Shown here: positions 40,267-48,524 of the stretch, piece by piece
How the letters are laid out: each line of letters opens with the position of its first letter
Numbering within the stretch: the stretch's first letter is position 1
NCBI RefSeq assembly: GCF_000720455.1
Contig: NZ_JOAK01000009.1
Span: 124,001 to 188,000, forward strand
DNA length: 64,000 nucleotides
Source: Streptomyces virginiae
Lineage (GTDB): Bacteria > Actinomycetota > Actinomycetes > Streptomycetales > Streptomycetaceae
Direction of reading: 5' to 3'
Position numbers and translations under genes: made by a program
Notes under the pieces: generated by a model
Database searches by the model: none
The model's input: the letters and a program-made list of their open reading frames with translations, nothing else
What the model was told of the DNA's origin: nothing

Positions 40267-40547
40267 CAGCCATGCGGAGTAGGGCGCTTCGCATTATCGG
40301 CACCCCGGCCCCGCCCGGCGCGCCCCGCAGGAGGGCCGACGCCCGGCCCCCGCCGAGCCGGTGACCTGCGGCGATCGCAGCCCGGCGGGGGCCGGTCCGG
40401 CCGCACGGGCCGGCGTACGGCCGACCCGGGGGCATGCCGCACCGGTATGCCTAGCCGCCCACCGGGCATGAACGTCACGCCCGCCGCGGCAAGTTGTTCA
40501 CCGGACGAGCCCTTACAGGTACAGCCCCGCGCGGTTACCGTCCGGTC

Positions 40548-41441
40548 ATGACGCCCACCCTCGCGCAGCTCCGGTACCTCGTCGCCGTCGCGGACTGCCG
40601 GTCCATCACCGGCGCCGCGGCCTCGGTCTTCGTCGCCCAGTCCGCCCTGTCCCGGGCCGTCCAGGCCATGGAGCGGGACCTGGGCGTCGAACTCCTCGCC
40701 CGCCGGGGAAGGGGGGTGGACCTCACACCGGAGGGGGCCCGGGTCGTCCGGTTGGCCCGTACCGTGCTCAACGCGGTGGAGGCCATCGACGACATAGGCA
40801 TCTCGCACGGCAAGGACACCGGTTCGGTGCTCACGCTCGTCAGCACGCCCACCCTCGCCCTGGACCTGGCCGCCGACCTGATCGTCGCCTTCACCGAACG
40901 CCATCCGAACGTCGACGTACGGCTCCAGCAGCACAGCAGCCGGGAAGCACTGGTCGAGGCGCTGAACCAGGGGCGGTCGGAGCTGGCCCTGGTCGACCTG
41001 CCCGTCGACAAGGAGCTGTCCACCCACTTCATCCAGGAACGCGAAGTGGTGCTGATCTCACCGGCCGGCTCCCGGCTGCCCGACCCGGTGCCGTTCCGCG
41101 TGCTCGACGGACTGCCGATGGTCCTGCCCACCCCGGGAACCGGCCGGCGCACCGAGATGGAGGCCATGTTCAGCTGCCTCGGGGTGCGCCCCGTGCCCTC
41201 CCTGGAAGTCGACGAACGCCTCGCCTGGGTGACGGGTGTGACGGACGGCCGCGGTTCCCTCATCTGGTACCGGGACGTGGTGTTGAGGGCGTTCGGGAAC
41301 CGGGCCGAGATCCGCTCCTTCACCCCGCCCCTGCTGCGCCCGGTGGGCATCGCCCACGCCCGGCGGCCGCTGAGCCGCGCCGCTCGCGCGTTCATCGCGC
41401 AGGCCGGGCACAAGGCCCCGGTCCGGGAGCCCGTGCGCTGA
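40548..41441 (+). CDS. LysR-family transcriptional regulator
   Basis: 297 residues from ATG 40548. The N-terminal winged helix-turn-helix is LAQLRYLVAVADCRSITGAAASVFVAQSALSRAVQAMERDLGVELLAR. An effector-binding domain of CynR/CbbR type follows (VSTPTLALDLAADLIVAFTERHPNVDVRL). It is transcribed away from the synthase operon, the usual arrangement for a LysR regulator and its target, so control of that operon is the leading hypothesis. Confidence 0.92.
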   Translation: MTPTLAQLRYLVAVADCRSITGAAASVFVAQSALSRAVQAMERDLGVELLARRGRGVDLTPEGARVVRLARTVLNAVEAIDDIGISHGKDTGSVLTLVSTPTLALDLAADLIVAFTERHPNVDVRLQQHSSREALVEALNQGRSELALVDLPVDKELSTHFIQEREVVLISPAGSRLPDPVPFRVLDGLPMVLPTPGTGRRTEMEAMFSCLGVRPVPSLEVDERLAWVTGVTDGRGSLIWYRDVVLRAFGNRAEIRSFTPPLLRPVGIAHARRPLSRAARAFIAQAGHKAPVREPVR

Positions 41442-41471
41442 CGGCATGCGCCGACGGCGCGGGACTGCGAC

Positions 41472-41496
41472 GCAGACCGGCGAAGCAGACCGGCGA
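41472..41496. repeat. Tandem 12-mer between LysR and the Ig-domain protein
   Basis: GCAGACCGGCGA occurs at 41472-41483 and again at 41485-41496. No function is evident. Confidence 0.6.
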
Positions 41497-41536
41497 CGCG
41501 GGCCGGCGGCACCGTGTGCCACATGCACGTACGGCA

Positions 41537-41553
41537 TTGAACGATGCTCGAAC
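41537..41553. promoter_or_regulatory. Second copy of the candidate regulator site, TTGAACGATGCTCGAAC
   Basis: It is 15/17 identical to the site at 40203-40219 and lies 51 nt before the start of the Ig-domain secreted protein. It suggests that the same regulator, perhaps LysR, acts on both. Confidence 0.5.
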
Positions 41554-41604
41554 GGGAGGGGGTTGGGCCTGGCACCGGGCGGTGCCCGCCCTCACATTGT
41601 GCGC

Positions 41605-42858
41605 ATGTCCCCACTCCTGACAGCTCCACGGGCCGCCGCCCTCGCGACCGCGGCCCTCGCCACGCTCCTGCCCGTGGTCGCCTGGACGGCCGGTGCCACC
41701 GCATCCACCGCCGCCGCGGCCCCGTCCGGCCCGGCGGTGGCGCCGGCCGCCGCGTCCCTGGCGCCGGAGAAGAAGTGCACCCTGCCCGGTGGACTGGCCG
41801 AGCTCAGCGGTCTCGCCATGAGCCGCAGACACCCCGGCGTCTTCTACGCCCTCAACGACAGCGGCAACACGAACCAGGTGTTCGCCGTCGACTGCAGCAC
41901 CGCGACCGGACGGCTGGCCGCCACCCTCACCGTGTCCGGAGTGGGCAACACCGACTGGGAGGGCCTGGCCCTCGGCAAGGACGCCTCCGGCGCCCCGGCG
42001 ATCCTCGTCGGCGACATCGGGGACAACTTCAGCGGGCGCGCCGAGATCTCCGTCCACGGCTTCCCCGAGCCGGAGCGGCTCGCCGACGCCACCGTCACAC
42101 CGGTGACGTACCGCTTCACCTACGCCGACGGCAGGCACGACGCCGAGTCCCTGCTCGCCGACCCCGTTTCCGGCCGGATGTACGTGGCGAGCAAACTCAT
42201 CGGGGCCGCGGGCCGGCTCTACCAGGCCCCGCTGCCGCCGCTGACCGGGCAGGTCAACACCCTCACGGCCGTCGGGACCGCCCCCGTGTTCGCCACCGAC
42301 GGCGCCTTCTCCCCGTCGGGCACCTCCTACGTCCTGCGCAGCGGCGGGCCGCTGGGCACCAACACGGCATCCGTCCACGACACCGCCGGGGCCAAGCTCG
42401 CGGACGTCGCCCTCCCGGCCCAGTCGCAGGGCGAGACGGTGACGTACGCCGACTGCGCCACCCTGCTCGTCGGGTCGGAGAACGACACCCAGATCTGGCG
42501 GGTGCCACTGCCGCCGGAGGCCACGCCGGGCTGCGGACCCACCCCCACCCCGACCCCCACCCCTACTCCCACACCGACCCCGACGCCCACCCCCGGTGAC
42601 CTGCGACTGGCCGACCCCGGGCCGCAGACGTGCACGTTCAACCAGCCCTGCACCGTCCAGCTCACCGCCACCGGCGGCAAGCCCCCGGTCCGGTACGCCG
42701 CCACCGGCCTGCCGTGGGGCCTGACCCTCGACGGCGTCTCCGGGCGCATCACCGGCAGGCCCTGGGGCAGCGGCACGACCCGGATCACCGCCACCGTGAC
42801 CGACTCCACCGGAGCCACCGCGGGCGCCGCCTTCGCACTGACCCTCAACTGGTTCTGA
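41605..42858 (+). CDS. Secreted beta-propeller-like protein with Thr-Pro linker and C-terminal Ig-like domain
   Basis: 417 residues. A signal peptide (PRAAALATAALATLLPVVAWTAGATAS) precedes a domain with repeated beta-strand phrases (ELSGLAMSRRHPGVFYALNDSGN; GNTDWEGLALG; DAESLLADP) like those of esterase-like phytase/SdiA-regulated propellers. A Thr-Pro run (from about 42540) leads to an Ig domain ending in LTLNWF. This domain is nearly identical in wording to that of the phosphoesterase at 22133-23398. Catalytic function is unproven. Confidence 0.78.
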   Translation: MSPLLTAPRAAALATAALATLLPVVAWTAGATASTAAAAPSGPAVAPAAASLAPEKKCTLPGGLAELSGLAMSRRHPGVFYALNDSGNTNQVFAVDCSTATGRLAATLTVSGVGNTDWEGLALGKDASGAPAILVGDIGDNFSGRAEISVHGFPEPERLADATVTPVTYRFTYADGRHDAESLLADPVSGRMYVASKLIGAAGRLYQAPLPPLTGQVNTLTAVGTAPVFATDGAFSPSGTSYVLRSGGPLGTNTASVHDTAGAKLADVALPAQSQGETVTYADCATLLVGSENDTQIWRVPLPPEATPGCGPTPTPTPTPTPTPTPTPTPGDLRLADPGPQTCTFNQPCTVQLTATGGKPPVRYAATGLPWGLTLDGVSGRITGRPWGSGTTRITATVTDSTGATAGAAFALTLNWF

Positions 42859-42868
42859 GACGGGACGG

Positions 42869-42891
42869 GGGCGGGCTTGTCCAACCCGCCC
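42869..42891 (+). terminator. Hairpin after the Ig-domain protein
   Basis: GGGCGGG (42869-42875) pairs perfectly with CCCGCCC (42885-42891), 11 nt after the stop codon. Confidence 0.6.
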
Positions 42892-42942
42892 TCCGGGCCG
42901 CACTGTTGACCGAGTTTCGTCCACCAGGTCAGGAGATCCGGC

Positions 42943-44220
42943 TTGTCGTCGCACACCGCACCCGTCCCGCACACCCCGGTCGGCCCGGACGCCCCGTACG
43001 TGATCGACCCCGCCGGCGGCTGCCCCCACGCCCTCAACGCCCGGCTGCGCGCCGAGCACGGCGAGGTCGCGCAGGTCGTGCTCCCCGGCGGGGTGCCCGG
43101 AGCGGTCGTCCTGGGCCACGACGCGCTGAAGGAGTTCCTGGCCCACCCCGAAGTCGCCAAGGACGCGCGCCACTTCCCGTCCCTGCACGACGGCAGCATC
43201 CCCCGGGACTGGCCGCTGAGGGCCTTCGCCAACGCCCAGGGCATGCACACCGCCGACGAGGACGACCACCGCAGGCTCCGCGCCCTCGTCGGCAAGGCGT
43301 TCACCGCACGCCAGGTGGAACGCCTGCGCCCGCGCGTGGAGGCGCTCACCGCCGAACTCCTCGACGACCTGGACCGGGCGGCGGCCGCGTCCCCCGACGG
43401 GACCGCCGACCTGCGCGAGCACTTCGCGCTCCCGCTCCCGATGAGCGTCATCTGCGAACTGCTCGGCGTGAAACCGGAGCACCGGGGCCGCCTGCACCAC
43501 CTGTCCAACAAGGTGATCATCGCGACCGACACCACCCCGGCCGAGGCGATGGCCGCCGTACGGGAACTCGTCGAGCTCATGGGCACCATCGCGGAGACCC
43601 GCCGGGCGGACCCCGGCGAGGACCTCACCAGTGCCCTGATCGCCGCCCGCGAGGACGACGGCGACCGGCTCAGCGAGGCCGAACTCATCGGCACCATGCG
43701 GCTGATGCTCGTCGCGGGCCACGAGACCACCCTCAACCTCATCAGCAACGCCGTCCGCGCCCTGTGCACGCACCGCGACCAGCTCGGCCTCGTCCTGGAG
43801 GGCAAGGCGACCTGGTCGGACGTCGTGGACGAGACGCTGCGCTGGGACGGTCCCGTCAGCTGGTTCCCCTTCCGCTACCCCACCCGCGACCTGACCGTCG
43901 GCGGCGCCGTCGTCCCGCAGGGCACCCCGGTCCTGGCCGGCTACACCGCGGCCGGCCGCGACGAGGCCTTCCACGGCCCGGACGCCGACCGCTTCGACGT
44001 CACCCGCCCCACGGCCGCCCGCAGCCTCTCCTTCGGACACGGCGCCCACTACTGCGTGGGCGCACCGCTCGCCCGCCTGGAGGCCACCACCGCCCTGGAA
44101 CGGCTGTTCACCCGCTTCCCGGACCTCGACCTCGCCACCCCCGAGGCCGAACTCCCGCACCAGCGCAGCTTCATCGGCAACAGCGTCGAGACGCTGCCGG
44201 TCCGGCTGCGCCGCGCCTGA
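42943..44220 (+). CDS. Cytochrome P450 of the CYP105/107 type
   Basis: 425 residues from a TTG start; AGGAGA at 42931-42936 fixes it. Motifs: AGHETTLN in the I-helix, ETLRWDGP (ExxR) and FGHGAHYCVGAPLARLE around the heme cysteine. This is the soluble class I type common in Streptomyces secondary metabolism. It could hydroxylate a product of a neighbouring cluster, but neither strand nor spacing ties it to one. Confidence 0.95.
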   Translation: MSSHTAPVPHTPVGPDAPYVIDPAGGCPHALNARLRAEHGEVAQVVLPGGVPGAVVLGHDALKEFLAHPEVAKDARHFPSLHDGSIPRDWPLRAFANAQGMHTADEDDHRRLRALVGKAFTARQVERLRPRVEALTAELLDDLDRAAAASPDGTADLREHFALPLPMSVICELLGVKPEHRGRLHHLSNKVIIATDTTPAEAMAAVRELVELMGTIAETRRADPGEDLTSALIAAREDDGDRLSEAELIGTMRLMLVAGHETTLNLISNAVRALCTHRDQLGLVLEGKATWSDVVDETLRWDGPVSWFPFRYPTRDLTVGGAVVPQGTPVLAGYTAAGRDEAFHGPDADRFDVTRPTAARSLSFGHGAHYCVGAPLARLEATTALERLFTRFPDLDLATPEAELPHQRSFIGNSVETLPVRLRRA

Positions 44221-44237
44221 AGCCCACCGCGGAGGAT

Positions 44238-44263
44238 GCCCCTTCAGCCCAGGCTGAGGGGGC
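44238..44263. terminator. Bidirectional hairpin between convergent P450 and serine-hydrolase-like genes
   Basis: 12 bp pair (44238-44249 with 44252-44263, one G-T wobble; the tip must open to form a loop). It overlaps the last codons of the minus-strand gene. Confidence 0.6.
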
Positions 44264-45422
44264 GCTCCGGGGCCAGGTGGCCGGCGATCGCCTGGAGCAC
44301 GTTCGTGCTGGCGTTCTGGACGGTGCTGCCGAGGCCCTGCGTCGCCACCGTCGCGATGGCGAGCTTCCGGGACGGCAGGTAGGCGACCGTGCCCGCGTAA
44401 CCCGCGAAGGACGGGTTCTGCAGGATCCACGTGTTCACCACGGGCAGCCCGAGGGCGAAGGAGGCGTCACCCTTGACCTTGACGACGGGCGTGAGCTGGA
44501 GCTCGTGCGACTCGGGCGTCAGCAGCTTCCCCTCGCCGATCGCCGCGAAGGACTTCGCCATGTCCTCCAGCGTCCCGGTCATCACCGCCCCCTCCGCCAC
44601 CGTCCACGACGGATCCCAGTAGGTGGAGTCCTCGAACACGCCCCGCTCGTTGTCGAAGCCGTGCAGCACCGGCGCGGGGATGTCGGCCCTGGAGGAGATG
44701 GCGGTCCCGGTCAGGCCCATCGGTTCCAGGACGTTCTCCCGCAGCACCTCTCCCAGCGGCCGCCGCTCCACCTTGGAGATGATGTCGCCCAGGAGCACCC
44801 AGTTGGCGTGCGAGTAGGCGAAGCCCGAACCGGGTGGCCGGGCCATGGGCCGGGAGACCGCGATCCGTACGAGTTCCTCCCCGGTCCAGTGCCGGAACGG
44901 GTTCTCGTACAAAGCGGCGATGAAGGCCTTGTCCGTGACGTAGTCCGCGTATCCGGAGGAGGCGGACGCCATCATCTTCAGCGTGATCTCGTCCGCGTGC
45001 GGCAGGTCCGGGCGCCAGCGGGACAGCTTGTCGTCGAGCGCGACCTTGCCCTCGTCGACCAGTTTGAGCAGCTCGGTCGTCATATAGGGGATGGCGACCG
45101 AACCGATGCGGAACCGCATGTCCGTGGTCGCGGGGAAGCCCGTCATCGTCTCCCCGGCCGCGGCGGTGGAGACGCGCTGCCCGTCGACCCACACCCCGGC
45201 CATCGCCGCGGTGAGCTTGTACTTCTTCAGCGCGTCCGCGACCTGCCGCGCGGTGAACTCCTCGGTGTCGCCCGGCAGGCACGTGCCGCCCCGGGAGACC
45301 TGGCCCGCCGGGCACTGCCGGGCGGAGCTCCCGGCGGGGCCGGCGGCGCCGCCGGCCGCCAGCGAGGCGGCCAGCATGAGGCCGCCCAGACAGGTGAGGG
45401 TGAAGGTCCTGGAGTGTCGCAC
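44244..45422 (-). CDS. Secreted serine-hydrolase/beta-lactamase-fold protein with all catalytic motifs lost
   Basis: 392 residues from GTG 45422 (GGAGG 6 nt upstream). A signal peptide (RHSRTFTLTCLGGLMLAASLA) is present. The fold matches class C/D-Ala-D-Ala carboxypeptidase proteins, but SxxK reads Ser108-Val-Ala-Ile, the YxN motif reads YSH (FAYSHANWVLLG) and the H/K-x-G motif reads YAG (SFAGYAGTVAYLP). The structural glycines and hydrophobic pattern are conserved, so it is a maintained protein rather than debris. A non-catalytic binding or inhibitor role is inferred. Confidence 0.8.
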   Translation of the reverse strand: MRHSRTFTLTCLGGLMLAASLAAGGAAGPAGSSARQCPAGQVSRGGTCLPGDTEEFTARQVADALKKYKLTAAMAGVWVDGQRVSTAAAGETMTGFPATTDMRFRIGSVAIPYMTTELLKLVDEGKVALDDKLSRWRPDLPHADEITLKMMASASSGYADYVTDKAFIAALYENPFRHWTGEELVRIAVSRPMARPPGSGFAYSHANWVLLGDIISKVERRPLGEVLRENVLEPMGLTGTAISSRADIPAPVLHGFDNERGVFEDSTYWDPSWTVAEGAVMTGTLEDMAKSFAAIGEGKLLTPESHELQLTPVVKVKGDASFALGLPVVNTWILQNPSFAGYAGTVAYLPSRKLAIATVATQGLGSTVQNASTNVLQAIAGHLAPERPLSLG

Positions 45423-45552
45423 GGCGTGCCTCCACGCGGGTCGAAGGCGAAGGTCCCCCACCTCGCGATTGCAGGCCTCGTCCCGGCAGGCTAACCGGCG
45501 GCCCGGCCCGCCGCATGCGGGAGGCGTTCCACGGGTGACGTCCGCCGGGGAC

Positions 45553-47142
45553 TCAGCCCAGGGCCCGGACGTGGACCTCCACCGTGTGCCAGCCGGTCGC
45601 CCCGTCCGGCACGGTCCCGGCGCGGACCCCCGTCTGGACGGCGCCCGTCCCGTCCGTCGCGCGGACCTCCAGCGTGTGCGCCCCGGCCGTCGCCTCCCAC
45701 GGCCACACCCACTGCCGCCAGGTGTCCACGCCGTCCGCCTCCCCGAGCCGCGCCTCCTGCCAGGGGCCGCCGTCCACCCGTACCTCGACCCGCCGGATCC
45801 CCCGGTGCTGCGCCCACGCCACCCCCGCCACCGCCACCCGGCCGGGCCGCAGGGCCGCGTACGGGCGCGGGGTGTCGATCCTCGACTGCGTCTTGACCGG
45901 GGCCTGCTGCGCCCAGGACCTGCGCACCCAGTAGGCGTCGTACGCGGCGAAGGTGGTCAGCCGCAGCTCGGTCAGCCATTTGCAGGCCGAGACGTAGCCG
46001 TACAGGCCGGGTACGACCATCCGGACGGGGAAGCCGTGCGCGAAGGGGAGCGGTTCGCCGTTCATCCCCACGGCCAGCAGCGCCGCCCGGCCGTCCATCA
46101 CCGTCTCGACGGGCGTGCCCAGTGTCATGCCGTCGACCGAACGGGCCACGAGCTGGTCGGCCGGGCCGCCCCGGGACGGCGGCCGCACCCCGGCCTCGCG
46201 GAGCAGGTCAGCGAGGCGTACGCCGAGCCAGCGGGCGTTTCCGGCGTACGGGCCCCCGACCTCGTTCGACACGCAGCACAGGGTGATGTCGTGTTCGACC
46301 AGGGGCCGGGCGAGCAGCTCGCGCAGGCCGAGGGTGACGGGACGCGACACCCCCTCGCCGTGGATGCGCAGCCGCCAGGTGTCGGCGTCCACGCGGGGCA
46401 CGACCAGGGCGGTGTCCACCCGGTAGAAGTCCCGGGCGGGGGTGAGGAAGGGGGAGAGCCCGGGCACCCGCAGGTCCGCGCCGGCCGGTACCGGCGGGGC
46501 GGGCACGGTCGGCGGGGGGAGGACCAGAGCGGCCCTGGAGGCGGTGGCCCCCGCCGAGCCGTGGGCACCCAGGCGCCGTCCGGCGAGACCGGCCGCGGAC
46601 GACACCGCCAGGACGCCGACGACCAGCCGGCCGAAGCCGCGCCGGTCCATCGCCCAGGCACCGCCCGGCGGCGCCCGGACCGGCCGGGGCCGCGTGGCCG
46701 CCGTGACCAGCAGCGCCAGCACACCGGCCGCGGTCAGTCCGCCGGCGAGCGAGGGCAGCGCGTCCTGCCAGGAGGCCTCCGGCCGGCTGAGCGCGGCCGC
46801 CGCCCCCAACAGCCCGAAACCGCCCGCGACCGCGACCCCGGCGGGCAGGCGGCGTACGGCGAGCAGCCCGGCCCCGGCGGCGACCGCGGCGAGGACGACG
46901 ACGATGCCGAGCGTCAGCACCGCCTTGTCGGCGGTGCCGAAGACGGCGATGGCCCACTCCCGGACCGCCTGCGGCGTCAGGTCGACGGCCGCCGCGCCGA
47001 CGGCGGCCACCGGGGAGGCCTCGGGCCGGGCCGCCGCCGTGACCAGCTCCGCCACGGCGAGGCCGGCGAACGCGGCGACGATCCCGCAGGCGGCGCCCAC
47101 CACTCGGCGCGGCCTGCCGGAACCGCTCGGGTCTGCCCTCAC
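45553..47142 (-). CDS. Membrane-anchored molybdopterin oxidoreductase (sulfite-oxidase family)
   Basis: 529 residues from GTG 47142. About four membrane helices fill residues 1-190. Next come an exported oxidoreductase molybdopterin domain with the molybdenum cysteine in LCCVSNEVGG (about residue 287) and a C-terminal Mo-co dimerisation domain (GVAWAQHRGIRRVEVRVDGGPW). The soluble half resembles YedY and plant sulfite oxidase. No heme partner gene is adjacent; the membrane part may receive the electrons. Confidence 0.9.
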   Translation of the reverse strand: MRADPSGSGRPRRVVGAACGIVAAFAGLAVAELVTAAARPEASPVAAVGAAAVDLTPQAVREWAIAVFGTADKAVLTLGIVVVLAAVAAGAGLLAVRRLPAGVAVAGGFGLLGAAAALSRPEASWQDALPSLAGGLTAAGVLALLVTAATRPRPVRAPPGGAWAMDRRGFGRLVVGVLAVSSAAGLAGRRLGAHGSAGATASRAALVLPPPTVPAPPVPAGADLRVPGLSPFLTPARDFYRVDTALVVPRVDADTWRLRIHGEGVSRPVTLGLRELLARPLVEHDITLCCVSNEVGGPYAGNARWLGVRLADLLREAGVRPPSRGGPADQLVARSVDGMTLGTPVETVMDGRAALLAVGMNGEPLPFAHGFPVRMVVPGLYGYVSACKWLTELRLTTFAAYDAYWVRRSWAQQAPVKTQSRIDTPRPYAALRPGRVAVAGVAWAQHRGIRRVEVRVDGGPWQEARLGEADGVDTWRQWVWPWEATAGAHTLEVRATDGTGAVQTGVRAGTVPDGATGWHTVEVHVRALG

Positions 47143-47223
47143 ACCGCCAGTGTGCCCCCGGCCGCGGGGCGGCGGGCGGCGCCACGGGCAAGCGGCGCCG
47201 TCGCGGGGTGACGGCGCCGGCCG

Positions 47224-47256
47224 GTGCACGGGCGCCGGTCAGTGCACGGGCGCCGG
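47224..47256. repeat. Tandem duplication across a stop codon
   Basis: GTGCACGGGCGCCGG occurs at 47224-47238 and 47242-47256, an 18-bp period that includes the stop codon of the MpaB-type gene. The last five codons of that gene are repeated after its stop. Confidence 0.75.
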
Positions 47257-48426
47257 CGGCACCCAGCGCCCGGTGCGCGGCGCCTTCACCCCGTAGTCGC
47301 CCTTCAGCTCCGCCGGGATGGCGTGGTGCATCACCCGGCCCCGGGTCAGGGAGGCCAGCTCGAAGCCGGAGAGCAGCGAGCCCGCCTTGTCGAGCGCCCA
47401 CTCGGCGTACGGGCTGCTGTCCTCCAGGGTCTCCAGCAGCCCGAGGAACACCGGCACCGCCTTGGCCGCCGTGTCCCAGGCGGTGCGGGGGATCTCCAGC
47501 CAGTCGCCGATGGTGTCGCCGACGAGGAACCGGACGGTGGCGGGGACCATCGGGTCGAAGAGGGTGCCGGGGACCACGTCCTCGTACATGCGCATCAGCT
47601 GGGCGTTGAGGCGGACCCCCTCGGGCGAGGGGCCGAGGTTGCGCAGGAGGTAGAGGTCGCAGTAGTCGCGGGCCTCGGTGAGGGTCCGCGGCACCGCCGA
47701 CATGTCGCAGCCGAGCATGGCGCCCACGACCCGCCAGGCGTAGAAGTAGGCCTCGGCGCCGTCCTCGCTCATGTGGATGCCGAGCCGGTGCATCGCGTCG
47801 AGGACGAGGAGCGAGAAGCAGATCTGCCCCCCGATCATGTCCTCCTGGCAGATGGGCACCCCGTCCTTCTCGACGTCCCAGTGGCCGCCGTGGCGCAGGT
47901 GGTGGCGGACCGCCGCGTGCAGCAGCCGCACCTTCTGCGCGGCGGGGATGAACTTGCTGCCCTCCGCGAAGGAGTTGGTCTGCATGAGGTAGGTGACGAA
48001 CTGCCCGGTGTTGGCCATCCGCCGCGAGGGGTACGCCATGGAGTGCGTCGAGGCGAGCAGCCGGGAGAGCCGGGGGACGGCGTAGGTCGCGGGCATGGCA
48101 GCGAAGGACAGGCCGGTGTTGATGTGGGCCGCGTTGTCCATGAAGAACAGCCGGGCCTGCTCCATCACGTCCCAGTCCACCCAGGTGGGAGGCATGGCGG
48201 TGGCTTCGAAGTAGGCGCGCGCGGACTGCGGGAGCTGCTCGGGGAGCTTGTCGCCGGTGGTGGTGAAGAACCGCATGAGGGTGTTGAGGTCGCCGACCTC
48301 CTTGCGGCGGAACATCTCGGCGACGGTCTCGTCGGCGAGCGGATCGCCCTGAGTGCTCAGGGCGTCGAGCGCGGCGTGGTCGTAACGGGGGCGCGCCGGG
48401 GCGGTCTTGGTGGCGTTGGCGTTCAC
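47239..48426 (-). CDS. MpaB/latex-clearing-protein family oxygenase (DUF2236)
   Basis: 395 residues from GTG 48426, with AAGGA upstream. Family phrases include MPPTWVDWDVMEQARLFFMDNAAHINTGLSFAAMPATYAVPRLSRLLASTHSM and the later HHLRHGG...EDMIGGQICFSLLVLDAMHRLGI. Characterised relatives are heme-b oxygenases: latex clearing protein cleaves polyisoprene and MpaB cleaves a farnesyl chain. No signal peptide is seen. The polyprenyl synthase gene lies 98 nt upstream on the same strand, so an isoprenoid chain is an attractive substrate. Confidence 0.85.
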   Translation of the reverse strand: MNANATKTAPARPRYDHAALDALSTQGDPLADETVAEMFRRKEVGDLNTLMRFFTTTGDKLPEQLPQSARAYFEATAMPPTWVDWDVMEQARLFFMDNAAHINTGLSFAAMPATYAVPRLSRLLASTHSMAYPSRRMANTGQFVTYLMQTNSFAEGSKFIPAAQKVRLLHAAVRHHLRHGGHWDVEKDGVPICQEDMIGGQICFSLLVLDAMHRLGIHMSEDGAEAYFYAWRVVGAMLGCDMSAVPRTLTEARDYCDLYLLRNLGPSPEGVRLNAQLMRMYEDVVPGTLFDPMVPATVRFLVGDTIGDWLEIPRTAWDTAAKAVPVFLGLLETLEDSSPYAEWALDKAGSLLSGFELASLTRGRVMHHAIPAELKGDYGVKAPRTGRWVPPAPVH

Positions 48427-48524
48427 GTGGGTCGTCCTTGTCGTGTCTTCGGGTGCGGGGCCGGACGGCCGGTCCGGTGGCTTCCGCCGCGGCGAGGAGG
48501 CGGTGTGGGGGCGCGGTCGCGCGG

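Larger units (their letters stand above)
40065..40547. other. Divergent control region between the synthase operon and the LysR gene
   Basis: About 480 nt without a gene. It holds the synthase promoter (40238-40266), a 17-bp motif just downstream of it (40203-40219) and, next to the LysR gene, a less GC-rich stretch around 40285-40300. The first 150 nt before the synthase start are an untranslated leader rich in purines on the plus strand. Confidence 0.6.
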
